A stretch of 64,000 nt of DNA from Glaciimonas sp. CA11.2 (lineage in GTDB: Bacteria > Pseudomonadota > Gammaproteobacteria > Burkholderiales > Burkholderiaceae_D): the NCBI RefSeq assembly GCF_034314045.1, contig NZ_JAVIWL010000001.1, forward strand, positions 4,588,001 through 4,652,000. The letters are read 5' to 3'. The first letter of the stretch is position 1. Each line of letters begins with the position of its first letter. Of the stretch, positions 56,939 through 64,000 are shown piece after piece. Under the pieces are notes generated by a model. It did no database searches and had not been told where the DNA came from. It saw only the letters and a list, made by a program, of their open reading frames with translations. A program made the translations under genes and the position numbers.

Positions 56939-58017
56939 TCCTCCTGCCGCTTATTCGACACGATTTTTGTGATGCCACGCTTGGCGGCGGATGTCTCTGC
57001 GGCGGTCGATGGCTTTTCAATATGGCCGCCGAACCCCTGTCGCATCGCCGACAACACCTTATCGGCAAAATCGGCTTCGCCACGCGAACTGAAGCGCTCA
57101 AAAAGAGCGGCACTCAGTATCGGGGCCGGCACGGCTTCATCAACCGCTGCAGTAATCGTCCATCGCCCTTCCCCAGAATCAGAGACCCGACCGGCATAAT
57201 TTTCTAGTGCAGGATCAGCGACGAGTGCACTTGCCGTCAGATCCAATAACCACGAGCCGATAACGCTTCCACGACGCCATAATTCGGCGATCTCAGGAAG
57301 ATCTATCTCATATTGATAATATTCGGGATTGCGTAGCGGTGTAGTCTCGGCGTCGACATCGCCCTTTTGCAGCCCAACGTTCGCGTGCCGCAGAATATTC
57401 AAGCCTTCTGCGTACGCGCCCATGATGCCGTACTCGACACCGTTGTGGACCATCTTGACGAAGTGGCCCGCGCCTTGCGGCCCGCAGTGCAAATAACCTT
57501 GTGCCGCAGTGCTGTTTGCATTGTCGCGCCCAGGTGTGGGAGAGGCAGCAGCCGAACCCGGCGCGAGCGTCGCAAAGATCGGATCAAGATGGATGACGAT
57601 TTCTTTTTCGCCACCAATCATCAAACAATAGCCACGATCTAAACCGGCCACACCACCGCTGGTCCCAACATCCACATAATGAATCTGTTGTGATGTCAAC
57701 TCTTTCCCGCGTCGGATATCGTCATGGTAGTAGGAATTGCCGCCATCAATGATAATGTCACCGGCATCGAGTAAAGGCGCTAATAACGCAAGATCCTGAT
57801 CGACCAAAGCCGCCGGAACCATCAACCAGATAACCCTTGGCTTCTGTAATTTGGCGACCAGATCGTCAAGCGACGATGCCCCGCTGATGCCAGGGCTTAA
57901 AAGATTGTTGATCGCCTCTTCCCTGACATCGTATACCACGCATTCGTGATCACCTTTTTGCAGCCGCCGCACCATATTGGCGCCCATGCGTCCCAACCCA
58001 ATCATGCCAAGTTGCAT
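56935..58017 (-). CDS. gnd: 6-phosphogluconate dehydrogenase, decarboxylating (short type)
   Basis: The 360-residue protein is of the short GndA/YqeC class. It has [38 protein letters not shown], and the active-site [21 protein letters not shown]. It oxidatively decarboxylates 6-phosphogluconate to ribulose 5-phosphate. It is first in the gnd-zwf-HAD operon, with 4-bp overlaps. Short forms are often NAD-linked; the cofactor here is not certain. Confidence 0.94.
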   Translation of the reverse strand: MQLGMIGLGRMGANMVRRLQKGDHECVVYDVREEAINNLLSPGISGASSLDDLVAKLQKPRVIWLMVPAALVDQDLALLAPLLDAGDIIIDGGNSYYHDDIRRGKELTSQQIHYVDVGTSGGVAGLDRGYCLMIGGEKEIVIHLDPIFATLAPGSAAASPTPGRDNANSTAAQGYLHCGPQGAGHFVKMVHNGVEYGIMGAYAEGLNILRHANVGLQKGDVDAETTPLRNPEYYQYEIDLPEIAELWRRGSVIGSWLLDLTASALVADPALENYAGRVSDSGEGRWTITAAVDEAVPAPILSAALFERFSSRGEADFADKVLSAMRQGFGGHIEKPSTAAETSAAKRGITKIVSNKRQEE

Positions 58018-58112
58018 TGTGAACCTCCTTATTTAAAGGACCGTTCAGCGGAATCTGCAGGTATTTTATGATCGATGGGCGATGGTTGATGTCCACTCTT
58101 CAACCAACCTGC

Positions 58113-59525
58113 CTAATCGGCTACCGATTGCCCCGCTGGCAAATCCAAATTGGCTAATGTTTCAAGAAAAGTATTGCACCACCAATGTACGTCCTGTTCT
58201 TTGATGCGACGTAGCAATACTTCGTGTCGATTCTGACGTTCCTCCAGAGGCATTTGCAAGGCTTGTTGAATGACTTGCGCAGTGTGCTCAATATCATAGG
58301 GATTGACCATCAAGGCTTCTTTAAGTTGCTCTGCCGCTCCGGCAAATCGCGACAAAACCAATACCCCCGGATCTGAGGGATCCTGGGCGGCAATAAATTC
58401 CTTTGCGACCAGATTCATGCCGTCGCGCAACGGTGTGACCAGGCCAACACGACTGGCGCGATATAAGCCAGGCAACCGTTTGCGCGCAACCGTACGATGG
58501 ATGTAACGAATCGGCATCCAGTCCAACTCACCAAAATCACCGTTAATGGAACCGCACAAATTTTCCATTTCCGTGCGAATATTGGCATAAGCATCAACAT
58601 CCTCCCGACTTGGCGACGCAATTTGAATCAACGTCGCGCTGTTCTTATTCTCAGGAAATCGTGTAAGTAGTTCGCGGAATGCGCGAATACGTTGTGGCAG
58701 TCCCTTGGAATAATCCAGTCGATCAACGCCGACCAATAATTGGCGGCGAGAATATTCCTCTCGCAATCCGCGGAACATTTGATTACCTTCTTTGGTTTCC
58801 GCCATACGAGTCAGCTCACCGACATCGATACCAATCGGAAATGAGCCCGCTTGTACCGTACGATCAAAGGCGCGGTAACGTCCATCGGACAACACTTCTG
58901 CGTGTGCTTCACTTTGCACATAGTGGGAAAAATTTAAAAGATCGGCGTCACTTTGGAAACCCAACAGATCATAAGCAAAGAGCGTACGCATCAACCATTC
59001 CTGATGCGGAATTGCCGCCGTAATAAGTGGTGGTGGCATGGGAATATGCAGAAAAAATCCCATACGATTGCGGCATCCCATAGCGCGTAAATTTGCCGCT
59101 AGAGGAATAAGATGATAATCGTGTACCCAGATTTGATCGTCCGGTTTCAGCAATGGCAGCAACTTGCGCGCAAACAATTCGTTTACCCGACGATAGCCCT
59201 CTGCGAAACCCGGTTCATAATTCCCCAGATCCAGCCGATAATGAAACACTGGCCACAACACACCGTTAGCGTATCCAAGATAATACGCATCGTGATCCTT
59301 ACGACTCAAATCAACCGTCACCAGCGTGATATTGCCTGCTTCCTCTGTATGGAGCTTACCTTCCCCCTGAACTCCGCCCTCAGCTTCTTCGATTATTTTT
59401 CCGCTCCAGCCAAACCAGAGAGCGCCAGTTTGTTTCATACTTTCCCCGAGCGCTACCGCTAGGCCTCCAGCAGCAGGCTTACGCGGATCGGCAACCCGAT
59501 TTGAAACAATAACGAGACGTGACAT
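58113..59525 (-). CDS. otsA: trehalose-6-phosphate synthase
   Basis: The protein is a GT20 OtsA of about 470 residues. I start it at the ATG at 59525 ([14 protein letters not shown]), which has TAAGGA just upstream and matches the family N-terminus; a longer frame exists but has no support. [24 protein letters not shown] and [16 protein letters not shown] are signature segments. It joins UDP-glucose (or another NDP-glucose) to glucose-6-phosphate. It lies 16 bp after the GH15 gene and completes a trehalose operon with otsB. Confidence 0.96.
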   Translation of the reverse strand: MSRLVIVSNRVADPRKPAAGGLAVALGESMKQTGALWFGWSGKIIEEAEGGVQGEGKLHTEEAGNITLVTVDLSRKDHDAYYLGYANGVLWPVFHYRLDLGNYEPGFAEGYRRVNELFARKLLPLLKPDDQIWVHDYHLIPLAANLRAMGCRNRMGFFLHIPMPPPLITAAIPHQEWLMRTLFAYDLLGFQSDADLLNFSHYVQSEAHAEVLSDGRYRAFDRTVQAGSFPIGIDVGELTRMAETKEGNQMFRGLREEYSRRQLLVGVDRLDYSKGLPQRIRAFRELLTRFPENKNSATLIQIASPSREDVDAYANIRTEMENLCGSINGDFGELDWMPIRYIHRTVARKRLPGLYRASRVGLVTPLRDGMNLVAKEFIAAQDPSDPGVLVLSRFAGAAEQLKEALMVNPYDIEHTAQVIQQALQMPLEERQNRHEVLLRRIKEQDVHWWCNTFLETLANLDLPAGQSVAD

Positions 59526-59541
59526 AGTTTTCCTTAGAGGC

Positions 59542-61374
59542 TTAAATTGCAGTATCCCATGGAGCAGAAAGCCGCACAGCACAGTTAATCAGTCCTACCA
59601 TTGAGTAGGTCTGAGGAAAATTTCCCCACATTTCACCAGTAACCGGATGCGTATCTTCAGACAGCAATCCCAAATGATTGCGCGCCTTCAGCATCGTTTC
59701 AAAAATTTCACGCGCCCGCTCTTTACGGCCAATCCGCGCCAACGCGTCAATCCTCCAAAACGTGCAAATATTGAATGCAGTTTCAGGTTTCCCAAAATCG
59801 TCCGGTGCCTCGTAACGGCGCATATAAGGACCATCGCACAAAGAGCGCTCCAAAGCGTCAACGGTAGCGATAAATCGCGGATCCATCGGATCGATAAAAT
59901 TCACTTCGGCCATCAGCAAAACGCTGGCATCCAAATCACGTCCGCCCAGACTTTCGGCAAAAGCCTGCCGTTCTTCGCTCCACGCATCGCGCAATAGGTG
60001 TTCACGAATAATCGTGGCACGCGCCTCCCAATGTGCAGCGCGCTCGGTCAAACCAAGCGCATGCGCGATTTTGGACAGTCGGTCGCAGGCGGCCCAACTC
60101 ATCAATACCGACGAGGTATGTACCCGCGCACGGGAGCGTAATTCCCACATGCCGGCGTCAGGCTCGGCATAGACTTTAAAGGCTTGTTCGCCAACTGCCT
60201 CAAGATTGATAAACTCGGCAATACCTGCGCGATTGAACAGGCGCTGATCGAGAAATGCCTGAGTCGCCCCCAAAATGATATTGCCGTAAACATCGTGTTG
60301 ATAATGTTCCTGCGCCTGATTGCCAACACGAACGGGTGTATGACCACGATATCCTGGCAAATGATCGACGATCAACTCTGGCAGCATCTCTTCCAGCCCG
60401 ATTCCGTACAACGGCTGAATATGACCACCTTTAGAACGCGCCACAACGTTGGTCAGCCAGCGCATGTAATCTTCCATCGTGCCAACTTCGGACAAACTGT
60501 TTAGCGCGCGCACGACAAAAAATGCATCGCGCAGCCAGCAATACCGATAATCCCAGTTACGACTGCTTCCTGGTGCCTCGGGAACGCTGGTCGTCATGGC
60601 TGCGATGATCGCACCAGTATCCTCATATAACGACATTTTGAGCGTGATCGCCGCCCGAATAACAACGTCCTGCCATTCCAATGGCACAGCAAGGCGTCGG
60701 CTCCATGTACGCCAATAACGAATCGTTTCTTTTTCGAACATGCGCGCAGTATCTTCGATCCCTTCCGCCAATGTCTCGTCAGGGCCAAGCAGGAAGTTTG
60801 CGGTTTGATCCAGTACAAAAAACGATTCTGTCAGGATGTAACTGAGTGAAGTGTCGGTATTGAGGCGCAGTGTGGTTGCGGCCCCGACATAACGTATGTG
60901 ATGACTACCTTGCGTGACGGTGGGTATCTGCCTTCCCCAGTCAAAACGTGGTCGGAGCCTCACTCTAATGCGTACTGCGCTATCTAACGGACGCACGCGA
61001 CGAACTAACATGAGTGGTCGATACATGCGATCCCGACTCATAAAACGCGGCGCTACGTCCGTGATTTCGATGCCGCGCCCGTCAGTATCGAATAATCGGG
61101 TGTGCAACACAGCGGTATTTGGTTCGTAGAATTGCTCGGATCGGGCAAAATTCTCGATTTCAATACTCCACAAACTGCCATTCTCGGATTCATCAAGCAA
61201 AGCGTTAAACACCGGGTCACCGTCAAAGCGTGGGAGACAACACCACACCATGCGCCCCATCTCATCTACCAATGCGCTTAACGCGCAATTTCCAACAACC
61301 CCGCAAGCAAGCGTCGATGTACTGCGTTTTGGATCATTGATGGGCGCTGATGATTCAGCATAATTTTTTGTCAT
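59542..61374 (-). CDS. glycoside hydrolase family 15 protein (glucoamylase/trehalase-like)
   Basis: I start it at the ATG at 61374 (MTKNYAESSAPIND), which has AAGGA upstream and follows the otsB stop by one base. The protein is about 610 residues. It has the GH15 N-terminal beta domain (GRMVWCCLPRFDGDPVFNALL) and the (alpha/alpha)6 barrel with SRNWDYRYCWLRDAFF. The catalytic acid regions are HIQPLYGIGLEEMLPE and GLLSEDTHPVTGEMWGNFPQTYSM. No signal peptide is seen, so it acts in the cytoplasm. Between otsA and otsB, a GH15 trehalase or maltooligosaccharide hydrolase is the likely activity; the family includes actinobacterial trehalases. Confidence 0.9.
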   Translation of the reverse strand: MTKNYAESSAPINDPKRSTSTLACGVVGNCALSALVDEMGRMVWCCLPRFDGDPVFNALLDESENGSLWSIEIENFARSEQFYEPNTAVLHTRLFDTDGRGIEITDVAPRFMSRDRMYRPLMLVRRVRPLDSAVRIRVRLRPRFDWGRQIPTVTQGSHHIRYVGAATTLRLNTDTSLSYILTESFFVLDQTANFLLGPDETLAEGIEDTARMFEKETIRYWRTWSRRLAVPLEWQDVVIRAAITLKMSLYEDTGAIIAAMTTSVPEAPGSSRNWDYRYCWLRDAFFVVRALNSLSEVGTMEDYMRWLTNVVARSKGGHIQPLYGIGLEEMLPELIVDHLPGYRGHTPVRVGNQAQEHYQHDVYGNIILGATQAFLDQRLFNRAGIAEFINLEAVGEQAFKVYAEPDAGMWELRSRARVHTSSVLMSWAACDRLSKIAHALGLTERAAHWEARATIIREHLLRDAWSEERQAFAESLGGRDLDASVLLMAEVNFIDPMDPRFIATVDALERSLCDGPYMRRYEAPDDFGKPETAFNICTFWRIDALARIGRKERAREIFETMLKARNHLGLLSEDTHPVTGEMWGNFPQTYSMVGLINCAVRLSAPWDTAI

Positions 61375-61375
61375 A

Positions 61376-62161
61376 TCAACATCCTTTGGATAATATCTGA
61401 GCCAATTGCGCAACACTGGCCAGCTCGGCACGCAATGCGCGGGGTGACGCGATGCGATAACGTGCGACGCTGGCGCCTTCGCCTATTTTGATTCCTATCC
61501 CGCCCACTTGTTGTACATAGGCAAAGCCAATCTCGTCAGTTGTATCATCGCCGGCAAACACCGGACGCGTGCCAGCAAAAGGCGACTCGGTCAAAAAATC
61601 GCGAATGGCAGTGCCTTTGGTGATGGTTGCAGGTTTCACCTCAAACACCATTTTTCCATGCAACAAAACCATGCCAGGACAATCGCGAAGCGCAAAGAGC
61701 AGTTCTGATTCACAGAGCGCCTCAAGCTCGGGGGCTTGACGATAATGCAATGCAAGAGTCCCGCGTTTTTGCTCCACACGCAACCCTGAATAACTCGCGG
61801 CGAGACGCACCGCGCAGGCCTGAACGGCAGAAAATGTGGGAGTAGTCGCGTAATGTAAAACGCCGTCAGCATCGCGACGTTCTATGCCGTGTACACCTGC
61901 GACTGGTAATATTAACGGTGCGAGCATCGCATCAATCTGCGAAATAGGACGGCCTGACACAATCGCCAAGCGTCCATCGAGATGATCACGGATATGCTGT
62001 ATGGAATCAATTAATTCTGGTATGACAACGACTTCTTCTGGCGTGGGCGCCAGATCGACAAGGGTGCCGTCGAAGTCGAGAAAAAGAGCGCATGCGCCCA
62101 GATTGCCTAAGTTAAATGTTGATTGCGTATCTATAAGTTCCGTAGGATCTGCGTTTTTCAT
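61376..62161 (-). CDS. otsB: trehalose-6-phosphate phosphatase
   Basis: The 261-residue HAD phosphatase has LFLDFDGTLVDLAPTPEEV (motif I), IVSGRPISQID and FAGDDTTDEIGFAYV (motif IV). It dephosphorylates trehalose-6-phosphate to trehalose. It is first in the order otsB - GH15 - otsA. A family-typical GVHGIERRDADGV segment is present. Confidence 0.95.
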   Translation of the reverse strand: MKNADPTELIDTQSTFNLGNLGACALFLDFDGTLVDLAPTPEEVVVIPELIDSIQHIRDHLDGRLAIVSGRPISQIDAMLAPLILPVAGVHGIERRDADGVLHYATTPTFSAVQACAVRLAASYSGLRVEQKRGTLALHYRQAPELEALCESELLFALRDCPGMVLLHGKMVFEVKPATITKGTAIRDFLTESPFAGTRPVFAGDDTTDEIGFAYVQQVGGIGIKIGEGASVARYRIASPRALRAELASVAQLAQILSKGC

Positions 62162-62588
62162 TTCTGGATGATCCCAGTGAATAGAGCGAAAATGGTAACC
62201 CTTGTAACGTGGTTGCGGTTAAATGGAATTGCCTGAAGCTGCGCTGAACTGCGCGAAGCAAATTGCTATTTTCGTTAAAAAACCACATCGGCGATGCTTG
62301 TTCGCTAAAAAAATATGCAAATTACATCACTTCAGTTCGAGCAGCTTTTTGATAGTTTAGTTCACAATTATTTTGGAACGGCTGCTAACAGCGGATAAAA
62401 AGAGAAAGACAAAGAGAAAAAACATTGCTGGCCCTTGGTCTAGCCAGACACTTGCCGATTGAGAAGCTACTTCATTAAATAGAGTGCCAGCGAACAGAAA
62501 GCGCTAACCACATTTGCGAACTACGATGCCATAAGGATACCGCAGGAAGCAACAAAGTGCTGGCCACTCACTATTTAAGATAAATCGA
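62162..62588. other. intergenic region upstream of otsB
   Basis: About 427 bp without a gene. It should contain the otsB promoter (minus strand) and the end of the sugar-kinase transcript. I see no clear hairpin, repeat or RNA gene here. Confidence 0.5.
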
Positions 62589-64000
62589 TTAGGCGTGCGG
62601 TAGAAGTGCGCGCCAACAATCTCGGTAGTCTGCCAATCCAGCCAGTTCCGTCGAAAGCGGCGTCGACTTGGTTACCGTTCCGTCAACAATATCCAGCGTA
62701 GAAGGCCAATGTTGCAACATCCATCCGCCGCACGTCGTACCGCTGGAATCCTCTGAAAAAGACACTGCTTGTTGTGGGCGTAATATCCCAAGCAAGGCCG
62801 AGAAGAAGGGGTTATCAGTAAAACTGCCCTCCACCACTATCGGCCCCGCAGATTTCAGCGCGTCCAAACAATAATCCGTCATCAGCACGCAATACAGCGT
62901 AGCAAGCGCATAGCGCTCTTCATCTGACTGTGGCAAGGTTCCGCAGATGGTGCCGTTCTGCCCCGAAAAAGGGCCGCCGGACTCCGCAAAACAAGGCAGC
63001 GCCAACGTATTTTGGTTGAGCAGATGCTGCAAGTCATGGAGGCTGCATAATGTCGGTTCTGAACCAGCAATTGCAGAAAATTCGCGGCCGCCCATAAAGC
63101 GCATACAGGCCACGGGATCGCCTAACGCGTTGACATTGGCCAGCATGTCGGATCGCTCATTCAAACCATCAAGCGACGCACCCAAGGCGGCAACAATAAC
63201 CCACGTGCCAGTTGATAACACCGATCGTTGCGTTGTATCCCCCACTGCTCCAAAATACCGCAACAGCGATGCATTGCTATCATGGATGCCACACAGAATC
63301 TTGCAATCGGTCGGCAAGCCAGTCCGCGATGCCAAATCGCCATGCAATGGGCCGAGTGCGGTCCATGCATCACGCATCGGCGGAAAGCGTTTTTCCCAAC
63401 CTAACCGCCTAACCAGCGAGGAATAACCACCCGCTAACGGTTGCCACAAATCAGTGTGACATCCAAGCGACGTTATTTCGCTTGCTGCGATACCAGACAA
63501 TCGCCACGCCCAATATTGCGGATAATTCAGGATGTAGCGTGCGCGAGCAAACTCAGCCGGATAGCGACGTGATAACCAAAATAGTTGACGCCCCAGATTT
63601 AATCCTGCGCCCAGATTAGGTGAAAACGTTTCGGAAAAAGGCGGTCGTACGCTCTCGTAGTGCCAATCACATTCCTGCGGCAACACAGACTCATAATCCA
63701 GCACCGGCAACACCAATCCAACGGCGTCGACTAGCGCAGCGGTAGCACCATGGGTAACGGGGACGATAGCGAGAATATGTGCGGTGTGGGAAAATACTTG
63801 CAACGTATTGAGCAACCAATCCCAGATGCGCTCAGTGTCATGGTGCGGATAAGGCCCACTATGGACGATGGCATTGGCACAACGTTGCTCAGCGAGTGTC
63901 TTGCCGCTGGCATCCAGCAACGTCAATTTGACATTGGTTTTGCCGATGTCCAAAACAACGGTTGCGTTGTTGATGCGCTTAAAAGGCTTGATGAGATTGT
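62589..64000 (-). CDS. FGGY-family carbohydrate kinase (5' end outside window)
   Basis: The visible 470 residues are an FGGY kinase with the N-terminal phosphate loop DIGKTNVKLTLLD, VTHGATAALVD, and the substrate/catalytic segment CGIHDSNASLLRYF. It phosphorylates a sugar or polyol; similarity in style to rhamnulokinase/fuculokinase-like members is noted, but the substrate is not determined. The frame stays open to the window edge (NLIKPFKRINNATVVLDIG), with no ATG in that part, so the real start probably lies beyond position 64000. The TTG at 63953 would cut into the first beta strand and is unlikely. Confidence 0.9.
   Translation of the reverse strand, partial: NLIKPFKRINNATVVLDIGKTNVKLTLLDASGKTLAEQRCANAIVHSGPYPHHDTERIWDWLLNTLQVFSHTAHILAIVPVTHGATAALVDAVGLVLPVLDYESVLPQECDWHYESVRPPFSETFSPNLGAGLNLGRQLFWLSRRYPAEFARARYILNYPQYWAWRLSGIAASEITSLGCHTDLWQPLAGGYSSLVRRLGWEKRFPPMRDAWTALGPLHGDLASRTGLPTDCKILCGIHDSNASLLRYFGAVGDTTQRSVLSTGTWVIVAALGASLDGLNERSDMLANVNALGDPVACMRFMGGREFSAIAGSEPTLCSLHDLQHLLNQNTLALPCFAESGGPFSGQNGTICGTLPQSDEERYALATLYCVLMTDYCLDALKSAGPIVVEGSFTDNPFFSALLGILRPQQAVSFSEDSSGTTCGGWMLQHWPSTLDIVDGTVTKSTPLSTELAGLADYRDCWRALLPHA

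Overview
The window comes from a betaproteobacterium of the order Burkholderiales, most likely an Oxalobacteraceae member (Collimonas/Glaciimonas type). This is inferred from the block leuC - entericidin - leuD - leuB - asd - fimV - truA, from the protein sequences, and from an AA10 chitin-active oxygenase; the genus is a guess. Base composition is mixed, with AT-rich intergenic regions. No rRNA, CRISPR array or prophage was seen. The only RNA gene recognised is tRNA-Sec.

Region 1 (1-9.0 kb, minus strand) is housekeeping: leucine biosynthesis (leuC, leuD, leuB), aspartate-semialdehyde dehydrogenase (asd), the polar hub protein FimV and pseudouridine synthase TruA. A 40-residue entericidin lipoprotein sits between leuC and leuD. 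fimV is split by a frameshift at a run of eight A, just before its LysM domain.

Region 2 (9.4-34.4 kb) is accessory. It holds a secreted PQQ-type propeller with two GbpA-domain-2-like modules, an RcsB-like regulator, and a 14 kb type II secretion / type IV pilus hybrid operon (DsbC-like protein, major pseudopilin, lytic transglycosylase, GspF, GspE, PilM/N/O/P-like proteins, lipoprotein secretin, three more pseudopilins). Two insertion sequences have hit this operon: an IS21-family element in a pseudopilin gene and an IS30-family element in gspF. Both reading frames can be rejoined across the elements, with target duplications of 6 bp and 3 bp. On the plus strand follow an OprC-like copper receptor, a multidomain chitin-binding LPMO (a copper enzyme), a second regulator and a cytochrome b561.

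Region 3 (34.4-42.2 kb) holds two BvgS/RcsC-type hybrid histidine kinases, one of them overlapping a third RcsB-like regulator. A GAATATTC core, often in the form TAAGAATATTCT and resembling the enterobacterial RcsAB box, recurs in the intergenic regions next to the regulators, next to the kinase pair and upstream of the copper receptor. I propose that regions 2 and 3 form one copper-dependent chitin-attack module: copper uptake, oxidative enzyme, possible electron donor, secretion machine and phosphorelay control. Its secretion part is now damaged by the two insertions.

Region 4 (42.3-52.1 kb, minus strand) is a compact selenocysteine island: selC (tRNA-Sec), selB, selA, fdhE and a three-subunit formate dehydrogenase N/O. 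The catalytic subunit is read through an in-frame TGA followed by a clear bacterial SECIS hairpin.

Region 5 (52.7-64 kb) is central carbon and trehalose metabolism: transketolase, a HAD hydrolase, zwf, gnd, otsA, a GH15 enzyme, otsB, and an FGGY sugar kinase whose start lies beyond the window.
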